Positions 19,110-27,369 of a stretch of DNA of 64,000 bases are shown here, piece by piece. Below the pieces are notes generated by a model. That model saw nothing but the letters and a program-made list of their open reading frames with translations. It searched no databases and was not told where the DNA came from. The stretch spans positions 6,448,001 to 6,512,000 of the forward strand of contig NZ_CP011533.1 in assembly GCF_001704275.1 (NCBI RefSeq), in the 5' to 3' direction. Both the position numbers and the translations under genes were made by a program. The stretch's first letter is position 1. Each line of letters begins with the position of its first letter. This stretch comes from Streptomyces noursei ATCC 11455 (GTDB lineage: Bacteria; Actinomycetota; Actinomycetes; Streptomycetales; Streptomycetaceae).

Positions 19110-20335
19110 TGGGTGGGCTCCTTCGTGAACGGATCGGAAGCGGAGGGACGGGCGGACGAAGCAGACGAAGCAGACGAAGCAGACGAGGCGGACGAGGCGG
19201 ACCGGGTGGGGGAGGACGACCGGGCGGACCGGCCGGCCCCCGCGCCGCCCCCGGCCCGCGCGGGCACCGGCGCCACCACCGCCGGCACCAGCCCCACCAA
19301 CAGCGACAACGCCGGCCACAGCGGCAGCACCGGCGCCGTCAGCGGCACCGCCGGCGGATGCAGAGCCTCCGGCGCGTAGCCGTTCGCCGCGATCATCAAC
19401 GCCGCGACCGCGACCCCCGACCCCGACACCAACCAGGCCCGCACTCCCCACGGCTCCGGCCGGTAGCGGGTCCGGACCGATCGGCGGCCCCCCAGCCACA
19501 GTCCGGCCATCGCCGCCCCCAGACCGACCGCCAGCAGCGGCAGCCCGTAGCCGCCCCCGGAGTCGCCCAACAGCCCGTACGTACCCGCGCACACCCCGAG
19601 CAGCCCGCCCAGGGTCAACACCGACGTCAACCGCCGCACGGCGGGCGGCACCTGAGCGGTCCGCCCGTAGCCGCGGGCGTCCATGGCCGCGGCCAGCGCC
19701 ACCGACCGCTCCAACGCGCCCTCCAACACCGGCAGCCCGACCTGCAGCAGCGCCTTCGCCCCGCGGTCCGGACGGCCGCGCAGCCGACGGGCCGCCCGCA
19801 GCCGCTGCACGTCCGCCACCAGATGCGGCGCGAACGTCATCGCGACCACCACCGCCACCCCCGCCTCGTACAGCGCGCCGGGCAGCGACTTCAGCAACCG
19901 GGCCGGATTGGCCAGCGCGTTCGCGGCCCCCACACAGATCAGCAGGGTGGCCAGCTTCAGCCCGTCGTACAGCGCGAAGAGCATCCCCTCCGCGGTGACC
20001 CGGCCGCCCACCCGGACCCCCTTCGCCCAGTCGGGCAGCGGGAGTTCGGGCAGCGTCACCAGGGTGTGGGTACCCGGGATCGGCGAGCCCAGCACGAACG
20101 CGAAGACCAACCGGATGGCCAGCACCAGCAGACCGAGCCGGACGAACGCGCCGTACGACCGCGCCCACGGCGCATCCGTCCGGCGCACCGCCACGACATA
20201 GCCGGCCACCCCGATCAACAGCCCCAGCAGCAGCGGATTGGTGGTCCGGGACGCCGCGGTCGCCAGACCGAGCGCCCACACCCACCAGGCGCCGGCGTGC
20301 AACGCGGTACTGCGGGTGGCGTGCGGGGCGCTCAT
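19106..20335 (-). CDS. ECF transporter T component (CbiQ-like permease) with repeat tail
   Basis: The protein has 409 residues. A CbiQ-like transmembrane domain carries the two coupling-helix motifs, here VQRLRAARRLRGRPD and AAAMDARGYGR (the A-R-G pairs that contact the ATPases). Extra C-terminal helices extend it beyond the usual 250-270 residues. The tail SSPTRSASSASSASSASSASSARPSAS comes from a 9-base tandem repeat and is probably disordered. The ATG at 20335 overlaps the preceding stop (ATGA). In the complex it links the ATPase to the S component during substrate release. Confidence 0.88.
   Translation of the reverse strand: MSAPHATRSTALHAGAWWVWALGLATAASRTTNPLLLGLLIGVAGYVVAVRRTDAPWARSYGAFVRLGLLVLAIRLVFAFVLGSPIPGTHTLVTLPELPLPDWAKGVRVGGRVTAEGMLFALYDGLKLATLLICVGAANALANPARLLKSLPGALYEAGVAVVVAMTFAPHLVADVQRLRAARRLRGRPDRGAKALLQVGLPVLEGALERSVALAAAMDARGYGRTAQVPPAVRRLTSVLTLGGLLGVCAGTYGLLGDSGGGYGLPLLAVGLGAAMAGLWLGGRRSVRTRYRPEPWGVRAWLVSGSGVAVAALMIAANGYAPEALHPPAVPLTAPVLPLWPALSLLVGLVPAVVAPVPARAGGGAGAGRSARSSSPTRSASSASSASSASSASSARPSASDPFTKEPTQ
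19152..19205. repeat. 9-bp tandem repeat inside the T-component gene
   Basis: Six units of the form GCRGACGAR (for example GCAGACGAA) run head to tail and encode the repeating Ser-Ser-Ala tail on the minus strand. Because units are multiples of three, copy-number change would lengthen or shorten the tail without shifting frame. Confidence 0.8.
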
Positions 20336-21030
20336 CCGCGCCGCCGGCGCGCCTGCCACGCGCCGGCCGCGCCCAGCACCACCACGGCGGCGATCCCGCC
20401 GATCAGCCCGGCCGACGGCCCACCGCCGTCGTCCCCGCCCGCGGCGCCGGTGGCACCGGGCGTCGGCTTCGCCGCCGCCGTCCCGCCGCCGTCCACCTGC
20501 TCCGCACAGCCCGACCGCGGATAGCCGGCGATCCCGCACAGCAGCGCATTGGCGTCGTACCGCAGCGGCTTGGCGACCGCGGCCAGCGCCTCGCCCGCCG
20601 AGGCGTCCGTCGGCACCTGCGCACAGGCCGTCCGGCCCGCCGGCGGACGCTCGTCGGGCGGCGCGTCCGCCGCAGTACCGAAGTCGATCACCACGCCGAC
20701 CCGCTTGCTGCCGGGCTTGGTCGGTGTCCGCTCGCAGAGCGCGGCGAAGTCCGGGGCGGTGCGCGGACCGGCCGCCTTCGCGGAGTCCGTGCTCACCGTG
20801 AAGCGGAACCCGACGACGCCGCCGTCCGCCGGCCGCGCGGTGCCGGGCCCCTCCGTGGCGTACCCCCACGAGGCGCCCGCGCCGCCGGCCGTGGCCGGCC
20901 TGCCGTCCCAGAACGACCAGTACCGGTACTCCTGCGCCTGCGCGGGCCCGGCACCCAGACCGGCCACCACCCCCGCCAGCAGCAGCGGCCCGGCGACCCG
21001 CCGGGTCCGCCCCTGCCGCAGCACCCTCAC
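20332..21030 (-). CDS. Exported, membrane-anchored protein of the riboswitch operon
   Basis: The protein has 232 residues. A signal peptide spans about 1-33 (RVLRQGRTRRVAG, hydrophobic core, AQAQ cleavage). The mature region begins EYRYWSFWDGRPATAGG...WGYATEGPGTARPADGGVVGFRF, rich in Trp/Tyr, then a region with two late Cys residues (ANALLCGIAGYPRSGC). A Gly-rich linker precedes a C-terminal helix and QARRRRG stop-transfer. So the domain is displayed outside the cell. I know no named family; the Trp/Tyr-rich start resembles small substrate-binding domains found next to cobalamin ECF genes. It overlaps both neighbours by 4 bases (GTGA, ATGA). Confidence 0.75.
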   Translation of the reverse strand: MRVLRQGRTRRVAGPLLLAGVVAGLGAGPAQAQEYRYWSFWDGRPATAGGAGASWGYATEGPGTARPADGGVVGFRFTVSTDSAKAAGPRTAPDFAALCERTPTKPGSKRVGVVIDFGTAADAPPDERPPAGRTACAQVPTDASAGEALAAVAKPLRYDANALLCGIAGYPRSGCAEQVDGGGTAAAKPTPGATGAAGGDDGGGPSAGLIGGIAAVVVLGAAGAWQARRRRG

Positions 21031-22385
21031 AGCGCGTTCTTGTTCTTGTTGCGACCGCTGATCAGGAAGCCGATGCCGGCACCGAAGGCGAGCCCGACGC
21101 CGATCACCCACCACATCCCGATGCCGCCGTCGTCCTTCCCGTCCGCGGCGTCCTTCTGCGCGGACGGCGCACCGCTGCCGGCCGGCTCGGGCCCGGTGGC
21201 GTTCAGCGCGGCCACCAGGTCGGTGCCGCCGAAGGCCCGCGGGTCGGTGCCGGTGGCGTGCGCGGCGAAGACCAACTGGGCGTACGCGGCCGGGCCGCTC
21301 TGCTTCGCCCAGCCCGCGGCGTTCTTCTCCAGCCACGCCAGCGGCTTCCGGGCGTCCGCACCGTGCCCACCGGCGGCCAGTGCGACCACCGTGTCCGCGG
21401 TGTTGCCGACGTCCGGCTGCTGCTCGGCGCCCGGCATCGCGGACCGCAGGTGCTGGCCGTTGGCGTCCAACTGCCCGACGAGCCAGCCGGCGCCGGCGTC
21501 CGCGGCCGCCGTCCGGGCCTCCGCGCCGGAACCCCGCACCTCGCCCTTCGCACAGTCCGGGGCCGTGTTCGGCCGGTCGGCGTCCTTGCCCGCCGGTGCC
21601 ACGACGAAGCCCTTGCCCAGCGCGCCGGTGACCGCGGCCGCGGTCGCGTCGGCGTTCGGCGCCGGGTTCTTCAGCTGGAAGGTGAACGCCCCGCGCTCCG
21701 CCTCCTTCGCGTCGCACCCCAGCCGGAAGCCCAGCAGCGCGTCGTACGGCGACTTGCCGCCCTTCGCCGTCACCGACTCCGGCTTCGCGCCCGTCGCGGC
21801 GAGCGCCCCGATCACCACGGCCGTGGAGTTGGCGTCGCTCGCCTCGCCGCCCGGCCCCGCGGGCATCGAGCTCCAGCCGCCGTCCGCGTGCTGGACGGAC
21901 TTCAGCCACGTCACGGCCTTCTGCACCGCGTCGCCGTGCCCGCCGAGCGCGGCCAGTGCCTGGATCGCGGCGGCCGTCTGGTTGGTGTCCCGCATCGTGT
22001 GGGCGTCGCATCCCTTGCCCGGGTCGGCCCGGTACGCCGCGAACGCGCCGTCGGCGCACTGCTGCCCCGCCAGCCAGTCCACCGCGGTCGCCGCCGGGCG
22101 CACCCCGACCGTGTGCTGCGCCAGCAGCGCCAGCGACTGCCGCCACACGCCGTCGTACTGCGGGTCCGTGGTGCCGTACAGCCCCTTCGGCAGCTTCTGC
22201 TGCTTCGGTTGCGTCGGGGCCGCCGGGCCGTCGGCGTACGCGGCGGGGGCCGCGGCGCCGGCCAGTACGGCGGCGGTCGCCACGGCGGCCAGCGTCCTGG
22301 CGGCGCGGCGCGCCCGGGGAGCGGCGGAGTGCGGCTGCGGCTGCGGCGCGGGGGTCAGGGGAGCCGTGGGGGCCATGCGGGCCAT
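21027..22385 (-). CDS. Surface-anchored (alpha/alpha)-barrel protein (prenyltransferase/squalene-oxidase-like repeats)
   Basis: The protein has 452 residues. A signal peptide ends in AAPAAYA. Repeats of the terpenoid-toroid type follow: AVDWLAGQQCADGAFAAYRADPGKGCD, TAAAIQALAALGGHGDAVQKAVTWLKSVQHADGGWSS, ANSTAVVIGALAATG, AAADAGAGWLVGQLDANGQH, NTADTVVALAAGG. A C-terminal membrane helix with GRNKNKNAL anchors it outside. Catalytic DxDD or prenyltransferase metal residues are not evident, so a binding role is likelier. The alpha-domain of mammalian intrinsic factor/transcobalamin has the same toroid fold. It is the first gene after a cobalamin riboswitch, so corrinoid binding is a reasonable inference. 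The ATG at 22385 follows GAGAGG. Confidence 0.82.
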   Translation of the reverse strand: MARMAPTAPLTPAPQPQPHSAAPRARRAARTLAAVATAAVLAGAAAPAAYADGPAAPTQPKQQKLPKGLYGTTDPQYDGVWRQSLALLAQHTVGVRPAATAVDWLAGQQCADGAFAAYRADPGKGCDAHTMRDTNQTAAAIQALAALGGHGDAVQKAVTWLKSVQHADGGWSSMPAGPGGEASDANSTAVVIGALAATGAKPESVTAKGGKSPYDALLGFRLGCDAKEAERGAFTFQLKNPAPNADATAAAVTGALGKGFVVAPAGKDADRPNTAPDCAKGEVRGSGAEARTAAADAGAGWLVGQLDANGQHLRSAMPGAEQQPDVGNTADTVVALAAGGHGADARKPLAWLEKNAAGWAKQSGPAAYAQLVFAAHATGTDPRAFGGTDLVAALNATGPEPAGSGAPSAQKDAADGKDDGGIGMWWVIGVGLAFGAGIGFLISGRNKNKNAL

Positions 22386-22574
22386 CGGGTGGGTGCCTCT
22401 CGGGTCGGTCGGTTCGCGGCGGGGTACGAAGCCGAGCCGCGCTCGGGCGACCGGCCGCGCCGCCCGTGCGGCGTGCGGCGCGGTGGCACCGGGCTCAGCT
22501 CCGCATACCTCGACGGTGCCGCGCACCGGCCGGCCGCGGGGGCGGTGGATCCGGTGGCGGGAGCCTTGGTCGTG

Positions 22575-22730
22575 CCCCATCGGGTGCTCCGGCTCGTCCG
22601 GCCGTGGTGTGCGGGTGGCCGTGCTCACGGAAAGGGGGCCCCGGGCTCGAACGAAGCCGAGGGCCTGGGGGAGGGTCAGCGCCGGATTTACACCGGCTTT
22701 CCCCGATCGGGTACGGATGAAATTGTCCCG
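22575..22730 (-). promoter_or_regulatory. Cobalamin (AdoCbl) riboswitch
   Basis: Reading the minus strand, GGGGAAAGCCGGTGTAAATC followed by CGGCGCTGA (22704 down to 22676) is the conserved core of cobalamin riboswitches. A variable arm with CGTGAGCACGG follows, and AGCCGGAGCACCCGATG (22594-22578) resembles the B12 box. About 190 bases then separate it from the first ATG, enough for an expression platform. High cobalamin should shut the downstream five-gene operon off. Exact ends are approximate. Confidence 0.85.
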
Positions 22731-22837
22731 CACACCTTATCGCCGGCGCTTCGCCGGCTTCCCGCGATGGGGTCGGGAGCGGGCCTGTGCGGCCTCTCCC
22801 GGCGGGTGGGACCACAGGGCCGTTACGGGAATCCCGG

Positions 22838-23905
22838 CTATACCGCCACGTAACGGACGGGGTGCGAGCCGGGGACCGGCTCCGCGTGGCCGCGTTTGAC
22901 CAGGTGGCGGAGGTGGGCCTCGGCCTCGGAGACGGCGATGTTGCGGGAGGCGGCGGGGATCTGGTCCCAGGGGCGGTTCCACTGCATGGCGGCGGCGAGC
23001 TGCCAGGCGGTGAGCGGTTCGCGGAGCAGGGTGCGGAGGTCGCTGAGTCGGTCCTCGTGGTGGGCGATCAGCTCGCGGACGCGGCCGGCGGCGTCCGGGA
23101 AGGCGTGCTGGTGGGCCGGCAGCACCTCGGCCGGTGCCAGGCGGGCGATGCGTTCGAGGGAGTCGAGGTAGTCGCCGAGCGGGTCGCCCCGGTCGTGCAG
23201 GTCGGGGGCGACGTCGTCGGGGTCCTCGTACAGGCCGATGTGCGGGGTGATGCCGGGGAGCAGGTGGTCGCCGGAGAAGAGCCGGCCGAAGGTGGCGGGT
23301 CGGGCGTCCTGGTGGGCGGGGTGCGCCTCCTCCAGGTGGAGGCAGACGTGGCCGGGCGTGTGGCCCGGTGTCCAGATGGCGCGGACGCGACGGCCGGGGA
23401 GGTCGAGGAGGGCGCCGGGCTCGATCCCGCGGTCGGGCAGCGCGGCCCGTCGGGCGGGCGCCTTCCGCCCGCGTCGGCCGGCGCGGGCGGCCCGGAGCGG
23501 CTCCAGGTGGTCCTCCGGTGCCCCGGCCGCGGTGAGTTTGACCAGCAGGTAGTCGAGCCACTGGCCGGGCCGTGCCGCGCGGGCGCGCCGGACCATCGCG
23601 GCGTCGGCGGCGTGCATGGCGATCCAGGCGCCGGAGGTCTCCCGCACCGCGGCGGAGAGCCCGTGATGGTCGGGGTGGTGGTGGGTGATCACCACGCCGT
23701 GGACGTCGGCCGGGGTGAAGCCGCAGGCGGTGATGCCGGCGGTGAGGGTGTCCCAGGAGTCCGGGTCGTCCCAGCCGGTGTCGACGAGGACCGGGCCGCG
23801 GTCGGTCTCCAGGAGGTGGACGAGGGTGTGGCCGAGCGGGTTGTCCGGGATGGGGACGGCGATGCTCCACACCCCGCCCTTGTGGTCGATCACCTGCGGT
23901 GCCAT
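22838..23905 (-). CDS. Metallo-beta-lactamase-fold hydrolase in the KstR-type regulon
   Basis: The protein has 355 residues. The full metal motif THHHPDHHG is at about 75-80, followed by WTPGHTPGHVCLHL, LFSGDHLLPG and VLPAHQHAF, so all binuclear metal ligands are present. The C-terminal 90 residues form a winged-helix-like domain (TAWQLAAAMQWNRPWDQIP...SEAEAHLRHLVKRGHAEPV) that caps long-form MBL hydrolases of the glyoxalase II/thioesterase type. A CoA-thioester hydrolase role would suit the neighbourhood but is inferred. ATG 23905 follows AGGAGGGGG. A KstR-type box lies 43 bases upstream and is shared with the divergent aldehyde dehydrogenase. Confidence 0.85.
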   Translation of the reverse strand: MAPQVIDHKGGVWSIAVPIPDNPLGHTLVHLLETDRGPVLVDTGWDDPDSWDTLTAGITACGFTPADVHGVVITHHHPDHHGLSAAVRETSGAWIAMHAADAAMVRRARAARPGQWLDYLLVKLTAAGAPEDHLEPLRAARAGRRGRKAPARRAALPDRGIEPGALLDLPGRRVRAIWTPGHTPGHVCLHLEEAHPAHQDARPATFGRLFSGDHLLPGITPHIGLYEDPDDVAPDLHDRGDPLGDYLDSLERIARLAPAEVLPAHQHAFPDAAGRVRELIAHHEDRLSDLRTLLREPLTAWQLAAAMQWNRPWDQIPAASRNIAVSEAEAHLRHLVKRGHAEPVPGSHPVRYVAV

Positions 23906-23947
23906 GGGTCCCGCCCCCTCCTGCGCCGTTGTCGCCTCAACTATAAC

Positions 23948-23961
23948 TAGAACGAGTTTCA
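23948..23961. promoter_or_regulatory. KstR-type operator between MBL hydrolase and ALDH genes
   Basis: TAGAACGAGTTTCA fits TNNAACNNGTTNNA at every fixed position. It is 43 bases upstream of the hydrolase start and 164 upstream of the aldehyde dehydrogenase start. Confidence 0.72.
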
Positions 23962-24031
23962 GTGCCAGGGGAACGGCTCGCGGTGGACGGGGAGTTGGGA
24001 TTCGAGTAGGGGGCGTGGACTCCGTGGGAGG

Positions 24032-24047
24032 GAACTGGTATCAGTTC
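24032..24047. promoter_or_regulatory. Second dyad in the MBL-ALDH spacer
   Basis: GAACTG and CAGTTC form a 6-bp inverted repeat around GTAT, 78 bases before the aldehyde dehydrogenase start. It does not fit the KstR consensus and could bind another regulator. Confidence 0.35.
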
Positions 24048-24124
24048 TGATGGCGATTCTGATGGAGTGTCAGAAATCTGCCGTCCGGAGCGCAATCCGT
24101 CGAGACCGTCGGGAGGCGGCAGCT

Positions 24125-25576
24125 GTGAGCGACCTCGTCGAGCACGGAAAGCTCTATATAGGCGGTGAGTTGGTCGACCCGGCCGGCTCGGAAACGATTG
24201 AGGTCGTCTCGCCGCACAGCGAGCAGGTCATCGGGCGGGTGCCGCACGCCGCGCGGGCCGATGTGGACCGGGCGGTGGCCGCCGCCCGGGCGTCCTTCGA
24301 GTCGGGGGTGTGGGCGAACGCCCCGTTGGACGAGCGGATCGCGGTGGTGAGCCGGATCAAGGACGCGTTCGCGGTGCGCAGCGAGGAGTTCGCGCGGGTC
24401 ATCGGCGCGCAGAACGGGACGCCGGTCACCTCGGGCGTGATGGTGCAGTCGCTGGCCGCGATGATGGCGTGGGACGCGGCGCTCACGGTGGCGCGGGAGT
24501 TCCCGTTCGAGGAGCGGCGGGCCGGGGTGCTGGGGCCGCTGCTGGTGCGGCGGGAGCCGGTGGGGGTGGTCGCGGCCGTCGTGCCGTGGAACGTCCCGCA
24601 GTTCACCGCCGCCGCCAAGCTCGCGCCGGCGCTGCTGGCCGGGTGCTCGGTGGTGCTGAAGGTCTCGCCGGAGACCCCGCTGGACGCCTATCTGCTCGCG
24701 GAGATCGTGACGGAGGCGGGGCTGCCGGAGGGGGTGCTGTCGATCCTGCCGGCCGACCGGGAGGTCAGCGAGTACCTGGTCGGGCACCCGGGCGTGGACA
24801 AGGTGTCGTTCACCGGGTCGGTGGCGGCCGGCAAGCGGGTCATGGAGGTGGCGGCCCGCAACCTCACGCGGGTGACGCTGGAGTTGGGCGGCAAGTCGGC
24901 GGCGGTGATCCTGCCGGACGCGGATCTGGACGCGGCGGTCGCCGGGATCGTGCCGTTCGCCTGGATGATCAACGGGCAGGCGTGCGTGGCGCAGACCCGG
25001 ATCCTCGCCCCGCGCAGCCGTTACGACGAGATCGCCGAGCGGTTCGCCGCGGCGGCGGGCGCGTTGACCGTCGGCGACCCGCTGGATCCGGCCACGGAGG
25101 TCGGGCCGCTGGTCGCCCGTCGCCAGCAGCAGCGCTCGCTGGACTACATCGCGTTGGGGCAGAAGGAAGGCGCCGAGGTGCTGACCGGCGGCGGCCGGCC
25201 GAAGGGGCGGTCGACCGGCTGGTACGTCGAGCCGACGCTCTTCGGCGGGGTCGACAACGGGATGCGGATCGCGCGGGAGGAGATCTTCGGGCCGGTGATC
25301 TGCCTGCTGCCGTACGGGGACGAGGAGGAGGCGGTGCGGATCGCCGACGACTCGGAGTACGGGCTGTCGGGGTCGGTGTGGACGGCGGACGTCGAGCGCG
25401 GCATCGACATCGCGCGACGGGTGCGGACCGGGACGTACTCGGTGAACACCTTCAGCATCGACATGCTCGGGCCGTTCGGCGGCTACAAGAACTCCGGCAT
25501 CGGGCGGGAGTTCGGGCCCGAGGGGTTCGGCGAGTACCTGGAGCACAAGATGATCCACCTGCCGGCGGGTGCCTGA
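24125..25576 (+). CDS. Aldehyde dehydrogenase (Rv0223c-like)
   Basis: The protein has 483 residues and the complete ALDH superfamily pattern. NAD binding is marked by VVPWNVPQF and by FTGSVAAGKRVM, the catalytic Glu lies in TLELGGKSAA, and the catalytic Cys in NGQACVAQTRI. The end is FGGYKNSGIGREFG. The GTG at 24125 is chosen over the upstream ATG at 24050 because GGAGG sits 8 bases before it and the family start VEHGKLYIGGELV follows. It oxidises an aldehyde to the acid with NAD(P). Resemblance to KstR-controlled Rv0223c, the divergent operator and the overlapping ferredoxin gene suggest work on side-chain aldehydes. Confidence 0.9.
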   Translation: MSDLVEHGKLYIGGELVDPAGSETIEVVSPHSEQVIGRVPHAARADVDRAVAAARASFESGVWANAPLDERIAVVSRIKDAFAVRSEEFARVIGAQNGTPVTSGVMVQSLAAMMAWDAALTVAREFPFEERRAGVLGPLLVRREPVGVVAAVVPWNVPQFTAAAKLAPALLAGCSVVLKVSPETPLDAYLLAEIVTEAGLPEGVLSILPADREVSEYLVGHPGVDKVSFTGSVAAGKRVMEVAARNLTRVTLELGGKSAAVILPDADLDAAVAGIVPFAWMINGQACVAQTRILAPRSRYDEIAERFAAAAGALTVGDPLDPATEVGPLVARRQQQRSLDYIALGQKEGAEVLTGGGRPKGRSTGWYVEPTLFGGVDNGMRIAREEIFGPVICLLPYGDEEEAVRIADDSEYGLSGSVWTADVERGIDIARRVRTGTYSVNTFSIDMLGPFGGYKNSGIGREFGPEGFGEYLEHKMIHLPAGA

Positions 25577-25809
25577 TGACGGAGCGCTGGCGGGTGGCGG
25601 TGGACCGGGGCGTCTGCATCGGGTCGGGGCTGTGCGCGGGGACCGCGCCGGAGCGGTTCCGGCTGGACGCGGCGCGACAGTCGCACCCCGTGGAGCCGGA
25701 GACCGAGGCCGCGGACGGGGTACTGGCGGCGGCCGAGGGGTGCCCGGTGGAGGCGATCACGATCACCGCGCTGGAGACCGGGGAGGCGGTGTTCCCACCG
25801 GAGGAGTGA
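25576..25809 (+). CDS. Ferredoxin, 3Fe-4S type
   Basis: The protein has 77 residues. The cysteine pattern CIGSGLC (C-x5-C) and later GCPVEAI is that of 3Fe-4S ferredoxins which donate electrons to cytochromes P450. The start ATG shares its A with the TGA of the aldehyde dehydrogenase, so translation is coupled. The nearest P450 is the CYP125-like enzyme 12 kb away; both lie under KstR-type boxes, which makes it a good candidate redox partner. No ferredoxin reductase is in the window. Confidence 0.9.
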   Translation: MTERWRVAVDRGVCIGSGLCAGTAPERFRLDAARQSHPVEPETEAADGVLAAAEGCPVEAITITALETGEAVFPPEE

Positions 25810-25830
25810 GCGGCGGGTCCCGTAGGGGGC

Positions 25831-25855
25831 GCGTGGGCCCCTTGCGGGCCCACGC
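25831..25855. terminator. Terminator hairpin after the ferredoxin gene
   Basis: GCGTGGGCCC pairs perfectly with GGGCCCACGC around CTTGC, 22 bases past the ferredoxin stop and before the convergent regulator gene, so it may serve both strands. Confidence 0.7.
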
Positions 25856-25915
25856 TGGAGAACGCAGCCGTCGCAGGTGTCATGTTCGGGCGACGGGCTC
25901 AGCTGGTTCCTGCGC

Positions 25916-27178
25916 TCACAGCGTGTACGGATCCTCTTGCATGGCCTGACTCACTCCGTGGAGGACATCCTGAAGACTCTCAGGAACGTCAGCCAACCCT
26001 TCCCCGAACGCGACAGTTCCCCTCAACAGATTCAACGTGCGCATCGAACCAATTTCAGAAACAGTCGGAATGATGGACTCCAGCAATTCGCCCGCTTCCA
26101 GCCACGCCTTCTCCTTCAGGAAGGAGGCGAGGAGGCGCGCGGAATAGATTCCCTGGTAGCCGACCCGTGGGCGACGTTGACTGTACAGGTTTTCCTGGAG
26201 CAGCGGGATGGCGGATCTCCAGTCGCCCGAGTTTTGGAGTACGAGAGCCAGATGCCCGTTGATTTCATCGGTGCTGATCCACCAGGCCCAGAAAGGGTCG
26301 CTGCTTCTCGCGCCATCTTGGAGAAGGGAACGCGCCCGGTCGAATGTCTTCATGGCCTCGGTCGTTCGACCTGAAGTGAATAGGCCCCTGGCTTCGCGCA
26401 TCCTGAAGATCGCTTCAACGCGTGGCGACAGGTTCCGCTGGTCAAGAACCGACCGGGCGATAGCCGCCTCTTCCCGTGATCGCCCTTGCCACCCGGACTG
26501 CATACTCATGTTCTGCAGAATCAGGAGTTCAATAGCCCGATCCCCAGACATTCGCGCTAGAAATAGGGCCTCTTGATTGAATCGTCGTGCAGCCTCGTAT
26601 TTCTCCGCGTCGAACAGGGCCCATCCGGCGACCTCCGCAAGTTCTGCGGCCGCAGCCTGAATATCTCGCTCGCACCTCGGTTCGGGGTCACCGCAGCCGA
26701 GGCGGCGATACACTGCTTTAAACGAGCGCGCCGCCATGTCTGCAATCGGTAACCCGTTGAGTTCATTGTCAAGAGCGATCAGCCGTTGCGAGGTTTCGCG
26801 AATCGCCTCCACGTATTCATCGCCCTGCGCTTCATCCGAAATGGAGACCCGTCGCGGTGCGGCGTGGTCGGTATGCGCATCAGCGATTCTCGTCATCGAC
26901 TCCCATGGCCTGGATGCGAGTCTCAGCATGCAGCCTGGGATGCGAAGGGCATCGGCTATCTTTTCGATTTTCGTTAGTGTGGTAATCGAACCCTCGCCCC
27001 GCGCGAGCTCGCTGATGCGGGAAGACTTGATATCGCATGCTTCCCCGATTCGGTTGTAGCTGATCCCGGCCCATTTTCGAACGAGGTGAAAGAGCCGGCC
27101 AAAGTCATGTGCCTCAATGGATTCCCGGACATCACTCCGGGCTAGTACCTCTGAGGGGAGCGCAGTTGATGGCTTCAT
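25916..27178 (-). CDS. XRE-family regulator with tetratricopeptide-like sensor region
   Basis: The protein has 420 residues. An N-terminal helix-turn-helix spans about 30-82 (LFHLVRKWAGISYNRIGEACDIKSSRISELARG, then TLTKIEKIADALRIP). About 300 residues of helical repeats follow, such as AGWALFDAEKYEAARRFNQEALFLA and RGLFTSGRTTEAMKTFDRARSLL, a layout used by streptomycete regulators that sense peptides or partner proteins. Base composition is clearly less GC-rich than its neighbours, suggesting transfer or relaxed selection. The ATG at 27178 has GGGAG 6 bases before it. Three tiny genes are divergent from it, a recurrent pairing. Confidence 0.85.
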   Translation of the reverse strand: MKPSTALPSEVLARSDVRESIEAHDFGRLFHLVRKWAGISYNRIGEACDIKSSRISELARGEGSITTLTKIEKIADALRIPGCMLRLASRPWESMTRIADAHTDHAAPRRVSISDEAQGDEYVEAIRETSQRLIALDNELNGLPIADMAARSFKAVYRRLGCGDPEPRCERDIQAAAAELAEVAGWALFDAEKYEAARRFNQEALFLARMSGDRAIELLILQNMSMQSGWQGRSREEAAIARSVLDQRNLSPRVEAIFRMREARGLFTSGRTTEAMKTFDRARSLLQDGARSSDPFWAWWISTDEINGHLALVLQNSGDWRSAIPLLQENLYSQRRPRVGYQGIYSARLLASFLKEKAWLEAGELLESIIPTVSEIGSMRTLNLLRGTVAFGEGLADVPESLQDVLHGVSQAMQEDPYTL

Positions 27179-27369
27179 GGCCAACTCCCGGTAGCCGAAT
27201 GATGGTTATCGCTCATGCTACTTCCCGGCACCACGCACACACCCATGATGGGTGACCCATGGCCGACTTACGATCGCACGGCCACGGCGGAAGGGTGGGC
27301 GGCGCAGAAGGCCCCTGCGACCGTGGCGACGGCCCGGGGCATGGCTGCCAACCGCTGGAGGTTGACGAC

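Noticed and set aside
21027..22385. Squalene-hopene cyclase or prenyltransferase enzyme
   Set aside because: It is exported and anchored outside, without the DxDD or metal motifs, so a catalytic terpene role is unlikely.
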